Shown here piece by piece: positions 17,373-26,628 of a DNA stretch of 64,000 nt. The DNA is from an uncultured Bacilli bacterium (lineage in GTDB: Bacteria; Bacillota_I; Bacilli_A; RF39; UBA660). The notes beneath the pieces are model-generated. The model made no database searches. It worked only from the letters and a program-made list of their open reading frames with translations, and was not told the origin of the DNA. Location: contig CAKOPK010000006.1 of NCBI GenBank assembly GCA_934099115.1, positions 1 through 64,000 of the forward strand. The letters are read 5' to 3'. The translations under genes and the position numbers were made by a program. Position 1 is the stretch's first letter. Each line of letters starts with the position of its first letter.

Positions 17373-18487
17373 AAACTAACTCTTATAGTAACATCACTAT
17401 CAGGATAACTAATACATGGATGAATATAATCATTAAGAGCTAAATCTCTTGGCATGGAAGAACCAATCATTTTAACATGGCCCTCTAATAAAATACTCTT
17501 ACAAAATCCACAAGTGCCAACTCTACATAAAGATGGTGCTTTAAATCCTGCTTCTTCCATAGCAACTAGTAATGTTTTATTACTATTACAAGGTATAATC
17601 TTAGTAGTATCTTCTGTTATAATTTTAAGTTCAAAATTTCTTTCTTCTTTTGGTTCATAAAAATTATAATAATTCTCAAAATGAACATTCTTTCTTGGAA
17701 TTTCAAAATAAGTTAAAATCTCATTCATACTCTTATATAAACCAACTGGCCCACACATAAAGAAAGTATTAAACTCTTTTATATATGGTTCTATCATCTC
17801 TTTTTTAATATGGCCATATAAATATCCAGGTTTTTCTTCTCTTGTTAAAATAACTTGAAAATTAACTTTTTTACTTCTTTTTAATTTTTCAATTTCTTTT
17901 CTTAAAATAATATCTTCTTCTGTTCTAACACTATAAAAAACAGTTAAATGGCAATTTGTATTTCCATCAATAATATCTTTTGCTAAAGAAATAAATGGAG
18001 TAATACCACTACCACCAGCAACACCTATAACATTTTCTTCATCTCTTATACTAGAATAATGAAAATCTCCTACAGGATTAGATATAGTAAGTCCATCTCC
18101 CACTTTTAAATGGTCTAGTAATAAATTACTAATTAATCCATTTTGAACTCTCTTAATAGTAATACGATAAAATCCTTGTAAAGCTTCTTTAGGACTAGAA
18201 GATAAAGTATATGCTCTAGTAGTATAAGTTTCATCTGCAAACATTTTTAAACTAATATATTGTCCTGGAATAAACATTTTTAATTTACTAGTACCCTTCT
18301 TTATATCTGGTACTAAAATAAATGATTTTGTATCTTTTGTCTCGGTAATAATTTCTTTAATAGTTACATACTGTAAATCATTAGTCTTTGCTAACTTATC
18401 AATCATCGTATCTTCTGGCTTTTTAGAACTAAATCCATGAATAATAGAGTCTCTCTCTTCTTTTAATTTTTCTATTTTATCGTTCAT
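17369..18487 (-). CDS. FAD/NAD(P) oxidoreductase with C-terminal 2Fe-2S ferredoxin domain
   Basis: About 372 residues in three parts. A FAD-binding barrel has RAYTLSSSP. A NAD(P)-binding domain has GVAGGSGITPF and a FMCGP block. A plant-type ferredoxin domain ends the protein with CRVGTCGFC and a later Cys for the 2Fe-2S cluster. The layout resembles NqrF, phenol hydroxylase reductase and flavohaemoglobin-type reductases. It passes electrons from NAD(P)H to an unknown acceptor. The ATG at 18487 has GGAAAGAGG upstream and follows the oxidoreductase stop directly. Confidence 0.88.
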   Translation of the reverse strand: MNDKIEKLKEERDSIIHGFSSKKPEDTMIDKLAKTNDLQYVTIKEIITETKDTKSFILVPDIKKGTSKLKMFIPGQYISLKMFADETYTTRAYTLSSSPKEALQGFYRITIKRVQNGLISNLLLDHLKVGDGLTISNPVGDFHYSSIRDEENVIGVAGGSGITPFISLAKDIIDGNTNCHLTVFYSVRTEEDIILRKEIEKLKRSKKVNFQVILTREEKPGYLYGHIKKEMIEPYIKEFNTFFMCGPVGLYKSMNEILTYFEIPRKNVHFENYYNFYEPKEERNFELKIITEDTTKIIPCNSNKTLLVAMEEAGFKAPSLCRVGTCGFCKSILLEGHVKMIGSSMPRDLALNDYIHPCISYPDSDVTIRVSL

Positions 18488-18488
18488 C

Positions 18489-19943
18489 TTAATCCTCTTT
18501 CCTTGTAATCTCTTTAGCAACAAGAGTTCCATTTAAAATAGTATTATGAATTCCTCCTCCAAGGTAAGAATCTGCTCCTACAAAATAAATTCTATCATTA
18601 TTTTCTTTATCTAAAACTCGATTTATTACATTATCATAACCAATACGCATAGAACCCATAATTGTGCCATTAACACTATTAGAATATCTACTAATAGTAA
18701 GAGGACTAGCTATCTCTATCTCTTCAATATATTCTTTAACATCTATCTTAAAAGTCTCTTCAAATTCCTGAATGATATGACTTGCTATTTGTTCTTTTAA
18801 AATTGCATAATCTTTTTCTGTAACTTTATTCCAAGCATCACTATTAAAACTAATCTTAAAAGTCATAATAGTAGTTCCTTTAGGACTCGCATATTCCTGA
18901 ATAACATTCGGAACATAAGCTTCCCAATTAGAATGAAATAAATTATTCATATCTTTATAAACTTTATTACTATTAGAATTCATATGAATATAATGATAAT
19001 TATTAAAACCAATTGTTTGATAGTCTTTATTAAGACCTAAGAAAACCATAAATGCACTAGGACTATATGTCTTCGCATTACATAATGGATATTTTTCTTT
19101 ATCATCTATTAATTCTTTATATACATAACGGATTGGTAAGTCACAAATTACTTTACTAGCCCTATATGTCTTATTATTAGTAATTACCTCTATATATTGC
19201 TCTTTATCTTCTATTTTAGTTACTTTACTCTCATACTCTATTTTACCATCATTAGCTTTATATTCTTTTAGTAATTGAAATATAAAATTTAAATTTTTAT
19301 CAGTTGAAATAACTACTTTCTTAAAAATATAAGTATATAAGAAACACGCTAAATCTATAAAAGATAACTTTTTAAGAGGACTGCCTAAATATAAACATAC
19401 ATAACTAATACGGTCTATTGTCTCCTTAGGTATTTTTAAATCTATTAAAGCATCACTAGCATTATAAGTTAAATATTTCATAAAAGAAGGATAATCTTCT
19501 TCTAAAAAATCATTATTTAATAACGCATCTTGAGCCTCTTTAATTTCTTTAACTACTTTTAATAAATCTCTCAAAGGTTCTATAGAACCACTTTTTCTAC
19601 TTTCTAACTCTAAAAATAAATCTTCTATATTTTCTTTAATTTCTAAAAATTCCTTGGTATCTTCATAATAAATTTTTGTATTAAGAGCAAGACTAGTATG
19701 AAAATCTACATGAAAATCATTTAATATATCTTGTAAAGCTCCAACGTGTTCACTAGTACCATAATCATATAATTCATACATAGAAGTATCAAATTCATAT
19801 CTTCCAACTTTAAAAGTAGTAACTAATCCCCCTGAGATATTATTTTTCTCTAAAATTAATACTTTCTTTCCTTGTTTAGCTAAACAAATACCCGCGGATA
19901 ATCCTCCTAAACCAGAACCAACAATAATTATATCATAAGTCAT
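18489..19943 (-). CDS. Phytoene desaturase-like FAD-dependent oxidoreductase
   Basis: The 484-residue protein starts with a dinucleotide-binding fold, VGSGLGGLSAGICLAKQGKKVLI, and ends with the family's FAD-binding YLGGGIHNTILNG block. It belongs to the CrtI/retinol saturase group. No carotenoid genes are near, so the substrate is unknown and may be a lipid or isoprenoid. The next gene is a ferredoxin-containing reductase that could serve it. A transcript with xfp upstream is likely (11-base gap). Confidence 0.85.
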   Translation of the reverse strand: MTYDIIIVGSGLGGLSAGICLAKQGKKVLILEKNNISGGLVTTFKVGRYEFDTSMYELYDYGTSEHVGALQDILNDFHVDFHTSLALNTKIYYEDTKEFLEIKENIEDLFLELESRKSGSIEPLRDLLKVVKEIKEAQDALLNNDFLEEDYPSFMKYLTYNASDALIDLKIPKETIDRISYVCLYLGSPLKKLSFIDLACFLYTYIFKKVVISTDKNLNFIFQLLKEYKANDGKIEYESKVTKIEDKEQYIEVITNNKTYRASKVICDLPIRYVYKELIDDKEKYPLCNAKTYSPSAFMVFLGLNKDYQTIGFNNYHYIHMNSNSNKVYKDMNNLFHSNWEAYVPNVIQEYASPKGTTIMTFKISFNSDAWNKVTEKDYAILKEQIASHIIQEFEETFKIDVKEYIEEIEIASPLTISRYSNSVNGTIMGSMRIGYDNVINRVLDKENNDRIYFVGADSYLGGGIHNTILNGTLVAKEITRKED

Positions 19944-19954
19944 TCTAATACCTC

Positions 19955-22282
19955 CTAAAATTGAAATTCTGTAATTTCTGGCATATCAATACCATTTTCT
20001 CTTATATATTTTTTATGTTTATCAAGCATTAAATCACAATAATCCCTTAGTTTATTTGCTTCAATAGAATTTAATTCTAAATAATTTAAAGCACTAATTA
20101 CTAAATGATAACGATCTATTTCATTAATAACACGCATATCAAAAGGAGTTGTAATAGCACCCTCTTCTTTATAACCTCTTACATGTAAATTTTGATTTTT
20201 ACGATTATGTGTTAATTCATGAATTAAATTAGCGTATCCATGGAAAGCAAATAAAATAGGTTTATCAGTAGTAAATAAATAATCATAATCTTGTTCACTA
20301 AGTCCATGAGGATGCTCTTTATCACTTACAAGACGCATTAAATCAATAACACATACAACTCTCACTTTTATATTTGGAATATAATTTCTTAAAAGAATAG
20401 AAGCAGCAATAACTTCAAGAGTTGGTGTATCTCCGGCACAAGCAAGTACAATATCCGGTTCTCCCAAATCATTACTAGCAAAATCTAAAATACCTACTCC
20501 CTTCGTACATATCTTAATTGCTTTCTCTTTATTTAACCATTGTAAAGATAAATGCTTACTAGCCACTACTACATTTACATAATCTTTAGACTTTGTAATA
20601 TGATTAAAAGTCGATATTAAAGTATTTGTATCTATTGGTAAATATACCCTTACAATATCTGCCTTCTTAGTTACAATATGATTTAAGAATCCCGGATCTT
20701 GATGAGTATATCCATTATGATCCTGTTGCCATACATGGCTTGTTAAAATAATATTTAAACTAGAAATAGATTTACGCCATGCTAACTCTTTGCATATTTT
20801 AAGCCATTTAGCATGTTGACTAACCATAGAATCTATAATTCTACTAAAAGACTCATAAGTATGAATAAATCCATGTCTACCAGTTAAAAGATACCCTTCT
20901 AATAAGCCTTCACATACATGTTCTGATAAAATAGAATCTATAATAGCCCCATTAGTATTTAAGTATTCATCACCCGAAATAGTCTCTCCATTCCACTTTC
21001 TGTTAGTAACTTCAAAAACATAATTTAAGCGATTCGATAAAGCTTCATCCGGACCAAATATCTTATAATTATCAGGATTTCTTTTTACAATATCCCGAAT
21101 AAATTTCCCTAATTCCATCATATCACTAGCTTTTTTAACTCCAGGAGCCTCTACTTCAAGCATATAATCTTTAAAATAAGGAATATCTAACTCTTTTAAA
21201 AGTAAACCACCATTCGCATGTTTATTAGCACTCATCGTATGTTCGGGAATTAATTCTTGTAATCCTCTTTTTAAAACACCAAACTCATCAAATAATTCTT
21301 CAGGATGGTAACTCTTTAACCAATCCTCTAATATTTTTAAATTTTCCATATGTTCTTTTGAAACATCAAGAGGAACTTGATGAGAGCGAAAAGTACCTTC
21401 AACAATTTTCTCTTCTACTACTTTAGGACCAGTCCATCCTTTTGGTGTCTTTAAAATAAGCATAGGCCATAAAGGTCTATTACTAGACTTAGAATTTTTA
21501 ATATGATAAATGGCATCAACAATACTTTCTAAAGCACTAGCCATATCTTCATGAACTTGTTCCATATCTTGATATTCTACATAAAAAGGAAGATAACCCA
21601 TTCCTTTAAAATAATCTAATAATTCTTCTTTACTAATTCTTGCTAAAACTGTAGGATTTGCTATCTTATATCCATTTAAATGTAAAATAGGAATAACTAC
21701 TCCATCCGTCTTTGGATTAATAAACTTATTAATTTGCCAACTAGCAGCTAGTGGACCTGTCTCTGCTTCTCCATCACCAATTACACAAGCAACCCATAAA
21801 TCCGGATTATCTAAAACTGCCCCAAAAGCATGAGCAAGACTATATCCTAATTCTCCTCCTTCATGAATACTGCCAGGCATCTCAGGTGCTACATGACTAG
21901 ATGTTCCTCCAGGAAAACTAAATTGTTTCATTAGTTTTTTCATTCCATCTAAATCATAAGAAACACTTGGATAAATCTCACTATAAGTTTTCTCTAAATA
22001 GCAATTGGAATAAAAAGCACCTCCCCCATGGCCAGGACCAGCCACATAAAGCATATCTAAATCATATTTTTTTATAATACGATTTAAATGAGCATATATA
22101 AAATTCTGACCAGGAGTTGTTCCCCAGTGTCCTACTAATTTTTGTTTTATATGTTCTATTTTTAATGGCTCTTTTAATAAAGGATTATCTTTTAAATATA
22201 ATTCCGCCGCTGCTAAATAATTACTCGCACGAAAATAAGCATCTATTTTTCCTAATTCTTCTGTACTTAATATTTTCCCCAT
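19955..22282 (-). CDS. xfp: Xylulose-5-phosphate/fructose-6-phosphate phosphoketolase
   Basis: This thiamine-diphosphate enzyme splits xylulose 5-phosphate or fructose 6-phosphate to acetyl phosphate plus a sugar phosphate. The protein has about 775 residues, typical for the family. Visible blocks are GTTPGQNF, GPGHGG, the TPP motif GDGEAETGP, and SHVWQQDHNGYTHQDPG in the pyrimidine domain. It suggests a heterofermentative route to acetate and ATP. Either the ATG at 22282 or the GTG at 22291 could be the start. An acetate kinase gene is not in the window. Confidence 0.97.
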   Translation of the reverse strand: MGKILSTEELGKIDAYFRASNYLAAAELYLKDNPLLKEPLKIEHIKQKLVGHWGTTPGQNFIYAHLNRIIKKYDLDMLYVAGPGHGGGAFYSNCYLEKTYSEIYPSVSYDLDGMKKLMKQFSFPGGTSSHVAPEMPGSIHEGGELGYSLAHAFGAVLDNPDLWVACVIGDGEAETGPLAASWQINKFINPKTDGVVIPILHLNGYKIANPTVLARISKEELLDYFKGMGYLPFYVEYQDMEQVHEDMASALESIVDAIYHIKNSKSSNRPLWPMLILKTPKGWTGPKVVEEKIVEGTFRSHQVPLDVSKEHMENLKILEDWLKSYHPEELFDEFGVLKRGLQELIPEHTMSANKHANGGLLLKELDIPYFKDYMLEVEAPGVKKASDMMELGKFIRDIVKRNPDNYKIFGPDEALSNRLNYVFEVTNRKWNGETISGDEYLNTNGAIIDSILSEHVCEGLLEGYLLTGRHGFIHTYESFSRIIDSMVSQHAKWLKICKELAWRKSISSLNIILTSHVWQQDHNGYTHQDPGFLNHIVTKKADIVRVYLPIDTNTLISTFNHITKSKDYVNVVVASKHLSLQWLNKEKAIKICTKGVGILDFASNDLGEPDIVLACAGDTPTLEVIAASILLRNYIPNIKVRVVCVIDLMRLVSDKEHPHGLSEQDYDYLFTTDKPILFAFHGYANLIHELTHNRKNQNLHVRGYKEEGAITTPFDMRVINEIDRYHLVISALNYLELNSIEANKLRDYCDLMLDKHKKYIRENGIDMPEITEFQF

Positions 22283-22328
22283 TCTTATCACTCTACCTTA
22301 ATATTTATTATATCAGATATAAATATAA

Positions 22329-22349
22329 AAAACCATAATTAACTTATGG
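22329..22349 (-). terminator. Terminator after the hydrolase gene
   Basis: CCATAA pairs with TTATGG and is followed by six T on the minus strand; it overlaps the stop at 22339. Confidence 0.75.
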
Positions 22350-23250
22350 ATTTTTGTGCAAAATGTAAAATATCTTCATAAACTTGTTCTTTATTCAATT
22401 CATTTAAAAGTTCATGCCTCATATCAGGATACAATTTGTTAGTTATATTCTGATATCCAATTTTCTTTAAAAATTCTTGAGCTTCTCTCCACTTACTTGT
22501 ATTCATTATTACCGGGTCTTTTTCTCCTGCTAAAAATAAGATTGGCAACCCCGAATTTTTTACTTGATATCCTTCTTCTTGATAAATATCTTCCATTAGA
22601 GAAAATAAATTATAAAACCCATTTAAAGTAAATATATACCCACATAAAGGATCAGTATCATATTCTTTAACAGTTACATCATCACTTGTCAGCCAAGAAT
22701 TAGAAGAATTACTCTCAAAATCTTTATTATAGTTATGAAAAGCTAAATAATTAATAAACTTACTTCTATAAGTATCTTTATGAAATAATTCCATAAATTT
22801 AATAAGAGAAAGTGCTACTTTAGCTCCATTATTCTTACTTGGAGAACCACAAACTATTAAAGCATTTATATCTTTATCATAATCTTTTAAATAGGCTCTA
22901 ACTACCATCGAACCCATACTATGTCCAAACAAGATAATTGGTAATTTAGGATACTTATCTTTAATATAAAGTGTTACTTGATGTAAATCTTCTACAATCA
23001 TTTTCTTCGTATCATAAAAATATCCTAAGTCTTCTTTATTCTTAATACTCTCTCCATGTCCTCTATGGTCATGAATAACACTAACAAAACCAGCATTTGC
23101 CATATAATTCATAAAAGGAATATATCTTTCTTTATGTTCTGCCATTCCATGAGATATTTGTATAATTCCTTTTATTTCTTTTTTAGGTTCCATATAAAAA
23201 CCACTTAATTCTAAACCATCATAATTAGATTTAATTTTAAACTTTTTCAT
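22339..23250 (-). CDS. Alpha/beta hydrolase, monoacylglycerol lipase-like
   Basis: About 303 residues with the serine-hydrolase triad: GHSMGS (Ser nucleophile near 110), Asp in AGEKDPV and His in DMRHELLNE. An oxyanion block ISHGMAEHKERY is near residue 35. The pattern is that of the YtpA/monoglyceride lipase group, which removes fatty acids from lysolipids or monoglycerides. AAGGAG lies six bases before the ATG at 23250. It overlaps the broken membrane gene upstream by 14 bases. Confidence 0.88.
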   Translation of the reverse strand: MKKFKIKSNYDGLELSGFYMEPKKEIKGIIQISHGMAEHKERYIPFMNYMANAGFVSVIHDHRGHGESIKNKEDLGYFYDTKKMIVEDLHQVTLYIKDKYPKLPIILFGHSMGSMVVRAYLKDYDKDINALIVCGSPSKNNGAKVALSLIKFMELFHKDTYRSKFINYLAFHNYNKDFESNSSNSWLTSDDVTVKEYDTDPLCGYIFTLNGFYNLFSLMEDIYQEEGYQVKNSGLPILFLAGEKDPVIMNTSKWREAQEFLKKIGYQNITNKLYPDMRHELLNELNKEQVYEDILHFAQKSIS

Positions 23251-23752
23251 TTTCTTCTCCTTTATATCTTTTAAATAATAAAATAAATAATAAAAACAAA
23301 ATAACAATATGAAGAATATCTACACTTTCAAATATAGAAACAATTATATATACCACTATAATTCCTATTTTTATAAAACTAGCTAGTAATCCTTTTTCTT
23401 TAGTCTTAGCTACTAAATAAGCCAAGAATGGTGATATAAATGCAAAAACAGTCCAAAACTTTATAAAAGAAACCACATAAACTGAATGCGTAATCTTAGC
23501 AATACCCTAATAAGTGAATAATAACCCAATACAGAATAAAAATATATTAAGCATCGCATACCTCTTATTCTTACTATATAAACTAATAATAACTCCAATA
23601 AGTATATAAATTGCCATATCTGAAAAAATATCACTTAAAGACATTCTAAAATGTTGAACGTAAAAATAAATATCAAATAATTTAGCAAGTATCCCTAAAA
23701 TAAGTCCAATAATAAAATACTTATAGGATTTATTATCTTTTTCATAAATCAC
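23237..23752 (-). pseudogene. Membrane protein gene interrupted by an in-frame amber codon
   Basis: Two adjacent open frames (23507-23752 and 23237-23476) are in the same phase, divided by one TAG at 23507-23509. Read through, they give one hydrophobic protein of about 171 residues with five or six membrane segments. The junction FTY-stop-GIAKITHSVYVVSFIKFW continues a conserved-looking stretch. The second half has no ribosome binding site of its own. A single-base nonsense mutation, read-through or a sequencing error all fit. The family has no function I can name. Confidence 0.7.
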
Positions 23753-23777
23753 CCATTTTTAATATATCACAATCTAT

Positions 23778-23806
23778 TAAAAAAACCAGACTGTTTCAAG
23801 CCTGCT
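23778..23806 (-). terminator. Terminator of the GntR-ABC operon
   Basis: CAGGCT and AGTCTG pair (one G-T) on the minus strand, followed by seven T. It directly follows the permease stop. Confidence 0.65.
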
Positions 23807-24593
23807 AATCAATATTTACACCTTTATTTAATAAATATTTGCTTATTATGCCAATAATAATATTATATATTATATATATACCTGTAGTACATATCATAAT
23901 GCTTTTTATCGCTCCATCATTCATATCTAAGCTTTTAAATATAGACATAATATCTTGATTAAATAAGCCAATAATATAAAGAATTATAACTATTAAACAA
24001 GAAAATACTATATAAATTTGTATTCCTCTAATAATAGACTTCATAATCTTATAATTATTCTTCTTATTACCCATAATAATACCTAAATAACCAGTAAGTA
24101 ACATAAATAATAATTCTAAAAAAATAAGTAAAGTTATCAAACTTAAGAAAACTGGTAAAGAACAATGAAAGTAAAGCGAAGTATTTTTAAAATATTCTAC
24201 AAAATTTAACCAAGATGTTTGGTCCATAAAACAAATATTAAAACAAAGAACAATAACTACAAGAGAAGTAAATAAAGTAATTATTCCTGTTAATACTCTA
24301 GATAAATAAATTTCATTCTTACTAACTGGTAAAGTATGAGTTAAATATGCTTCGTCTTTATAAATATTTCTTAGAAATCTAACCCAATTTCGCATCATAC
24401 AGTTCATTATAATACTGATAAACATTGAAATTGCCATAAATAAAGATACTTCTCCTACAATAAGAGTAAAAAAAGATGAAGGCATATAATCTACAATTCT
24501 TGCCAATACTGAAAAAATAAAAGCTAATGCATAAAACACAATTAAAGGCTTATAGCACCATTTTAAATCATATTTTAATAATTTTCCTAACAT
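23805..24593 (-). CDS. ABC-2 type transporter permease
   Basis: A 262-residue membrane protein with six hydrophobic segments, without recognisable catalytic motifs, as expected for an ABC-2 permease. It overlaps the ATPase gene by seven bases and ends the GntR-ATPase-permease operon. This layout matches YtrA-type operons, which respond to cell-wall or peptide stress. The transported compound cannot be inferred. Confidence 0.82.
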   Translation of the reverse strand: MLGKLLKYDLKWCYKPLIVFYALAFIFSVLARIVDYMPSSFFTLIVGEVSLFMAISMFISIIMNCMMRNWVRFLRNIYKDEAYLTHTLPVSKNEIYLSRVLTGIITLFTSLVVIVLCFNICFMDQTSWLNFVEYFKNTSLYFHCSLPVFLSLITLLIFLELLFMLLTGYLGIIMGNKKNNYKIMKSIIRGIQIYIVFSCLIVIILYIIGLFNQDIMSIFKSLDMNDGAIKSIMICTTGIYIIYNIIIGIISKYLLNKGVNID

Positions 24594-25282
24594 TTAAACC
24601 ATCTCCTAAAAATCTCATCAATTGATGCATTCTCTCTTGTTCTAAGCGTATCTGCATCTTCATCTAATAAAATAGTTCCATCATCTATAAAAATAACTTC
24701 ATCTAATATTCTTTCAATATCACTAATTAAGTGAGTTGATATAAGAATACTAGCATCTTTATCAAAGTTAGTAAGAATTGTATTTAAGATATAATCTCTC
24801 GTCGCTGGGTCAACTCCCCCTAAAGGTTCATCTAAAATATAAAGTTCTGCTTTTCTACTCATAACAAGAATTAATTGTAGTTTTTCTTGCATTCCTTTAG
24901 ACATATGGCCAACCTTTAAGTTTGAATCTAACTTTAAATCTTTTAATAATCCAAGCGCTATCTCTCTATTAAAATCTTCATAAAATTCTTCAAAAAATTT
25001 AAGAATTTGAGAAATAGTCATATCTCTATCTAGATAAGTCCTCTCTGGTAAATAAGATATTATTTTTTTAGACGAAATCCCAGGCATTTCTCCATTAATA
25101 AGTATGATCCCCCTAGTAGGCGTTAACAAATCATTAATTAATTTAATAAGAGTTGTTTTGCCTGCTCCATTTTTTCCTAAAAGACCTATAATCTTTCCTC
25201 TAGGAATAGTTAAATTAACATCTTTTAGAATTTCTTTTCCATCTATACTCTTACATAGATGATTACATTTTACTAGTTCCAT
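24587..25282 (-). CDS. ABC transporter ATP-binding protein
   Basis: 231 residues with Walker A GLLGKNGAGKTT near 35, Walker B LYILDEPLGGVDP near 155 and an H-loop in STHLI. The signature motif is degenerate (MSKGM in place of LSGGQ), as is common in YtrB-like ATPases. It pairs with the permease downstream and overlaps the regulator gene by 20 bases. Confidence 0.92.
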   Translation of the reverse strand: MELVKCNHLCKSIDGKEILKDVNLTIPRGKIIGLLGKNGAGKTTLIKLINDLLTPTRGIILINGEMPGISSKKIISYLPERTYLDRDMTISQILKFFEEFYEDFNREIALGLLKDLKLDSNLKVGHMSKGMQEKLQLILVMSRKAELYILDEPLGGVDPATRDYILNTILTNFDKDASILISTHLISDIERILDEVIFIDDGTILLDEDADTLRTRENASIDEIFRRWFKC

Positions 25283-25637
25283 TTTTTCCTCCTTGCAAGT
25301 ACTTAATTACTTCTTCTTTAGTAATTCCAATATTACCCATTTGATTAAGATAATTATTTGTTATTTTTTTAGCCAATTGTTCTTTCGCATCTAAAATTAT
25401 TTTTTTATCAGTCGTTACAAATTTCCCATTAGTTCTTTCCGTATAAATTAGTTTCTCATTTTCTAACTCTTGCAATGCTTTTTGCATAGTATTTGGATTT
25501 ACTTTCATAATAAGTGCTAATTCCCTAACAGATGGCATTCTCTCTCCCTTTTGATACTTTCCTGAAACAATATCCATTCGAATAATTTCTACTAATTGAA
25601 CATAGATAGGTCTTTCATTATCAAAACTATAATTCAT
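25263..25637 (-). CDS. GntR family regulator (YtrA subfamily)
   Basis: This 124-residue protein has a winged-helix DNA-binding domain (RPIYVQLVEIIRMDIVSGKY, then MPSVRELALIMKVNPNTMQKAL) and only a short C-terminal helix, the mark of the YtrA subfamily. Such repressors control the ABC genes that follow, here overlapping by 20 bases. A palindromic operator would be expected in the 120 bases upstream of the ATG at 25637; I see an AT-rich stretch with no clear one. Confidence 0.9.
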   Translation of the reverse strand: MNYSFDNERPIYVQLVEIIRMDIVSGKYQKGERMPSVRELALIMKVNPNTMQKALQELENEKLIYTERTNGKFVTTDKKIILDAKEQLAKKITNNYLNQMGNIGITKEEVIKYLQGGKNGTSKM

Positions 25638-25759
25638 AATTATCTCCTTTCTAATTGTATTACTTGCTTAATACAATAATACTATTAATATATTCATTTG
25701 TCAATAAAAATTGTCAGTTGCTTCTATTTGTTATATAATATTTTTAAGAAAGGATAACT

Positions 25760-26110
25760 ATGGAGAACGTTAAAATAAACTTAAGTTTTTCAACCAATTT
25801 AAACTACATATTATTAAATTTAAAAAAAGCTATAGAAGAAGCAAATAGTTTAGAAAACCAAACATATTTAGAATTATCTAAAGCTCAAATAATTGAATAT
25901 TTAAATGATATCTACTTAAAACTATTACCATGGCAAGACAATTATAATACTCAAAACTATGAAATAATTATTAAAAATTATAAAGAAATAGAAGTTACCA
26001 TTTCTCAGTTAGAACTATGTCTAGCAGACTATGATAGTATATTTCATATAGAAGGTATATCTTATTCACTATTTCAAATAGGAAAGATTTTATCTATCTA
26101 CAATAAATAA
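25760..26110 (+). CDS. Unknown 116-residue protein
   Basis: A soluble, mostly helical protein, acidic and leucine-rich, with no recognised family. AAGGATAAC lies just before the ATG. It is transcribed alone, divergent from the GntR operon and closed by its own terminator. Base and amino acid use match its neighbours. Confidence 0.65.
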   Translation: MENVKINLSFSTNLNYILLNLKKAIEEANSLENQTYLELSKAQIIEYLNDIYLKLLPWQDNYNTQNYEIIIKNYKEIEVTISQLELCLADYDSIFHIEGISYSLFQIGKILSIYNK

Positions 26111-26135
26111 GCAAAAAATTGTGCAAAGAATATTT

Positions 26136-26159
26136 CAAACATTTTTATGTTTGTTTTTT
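26136..26159 (+). terminator. Terminator after the 116-residue protein gene
   Basis: CAAACAT pairs with ATGTTTG around TTTT and is followed by six T on the plus strand. Confidence 0.8.
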
Positions 26160-26180
26160 ATATCCTAACTTTCTATAAAA

Positions 26181-26205
26181 TAAAAAAACTCCGAATTAAC
26201 GGAGT
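26181..26205 (-). terminator. Terminator after tRNA-Ala
   Basis: ACTCCG pairs with CGGAGT and is followed by seven T on the minus strand, 12 bases after the tRNA. Confidence 0.8.
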
Positions 26206-26216
26206 AATTAACAATC

Positions 26217-26293
26217 TGGTGGAGGACGTGGGACTCGAACCCGCGACCCTCTGCGTGCAGGGCAGATGCTCTAGCCAACTGAGCTAGTCCCCC
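26217..26293 (-). tRNA. tRNA-Ala (TGC) with C at position 33
   Basis: A 77-base tRNA with encoded CCA. The acceptor GGGGGAC pairs with GTCCTCC and includes G3-U70, the alanine identity pair. The anticodon stem TCTGC/GCAGA encloses the loop CCTGCAC, giving anticodon UGC but C instead of the nearly universal U at position 33. T-arm and D-arm look normal. Confidence 0.93.
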
Positions 26294-26344
26294 AAGAGAA
26301 CATAACCATCTTAACATATAAGATAGCTAAAATCAAGTCTTTTT

Positions 26345-26548
26345 TTAATTTTTTTGAATAATTTTTACAAAACCTTTCTCAATTTCTTCTAAAGCACGTC
26401 CTAATTCCTTTTTATTTACATATTCTTTTTCTTTCATTTGAAAATGTTTATTCTCTAGCATCTGTTTACTTCTCATTGAAGAAACATGAACAAGAATATA
26501 CTTAGAATCTACGATGTTTAAAAGTTTATCAATTGAAGGATATAACAT
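26345..26548 (-). CDS. rpoZ: RNA polymerase omega subunit
   Basis: The 67-residue protein has the omega pattern: MLYPSIDKLLNIVDSKYILVHVSSMRSKQM for promoter-core contacts and the KELGRALEEI helix. Omega helps assemble and stabilise RNA polymerase. GGAGGGGAT lies before the ATG. The gmk gene that usually precedes rpoZ is absent; an unknown gene lies after its start side, 80 bases away on the same strand. Confidence 0.88.
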   Translation of the reverse strand: MLYPSIDKLLNIVDSKYILVHVSSMRSKQMLENKHFQMKEKEYVNKKELGRALEEIEKGFVKIIQKN

Positions 26549-26628
26549 ATAATCCCCTCCCTTTACAATAATATAATACTAAATATTACTTCCTTTATGA
26601 AGAAAATACTAACAAATTTTACATTTTT

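Noticed and set aside
23237..23752. Alternative genetic code with TAG read as sense
   Set aside because: Many genes end with TAG here without continuing frames; only this gene shows an internal TAG, so a local event is more likely.
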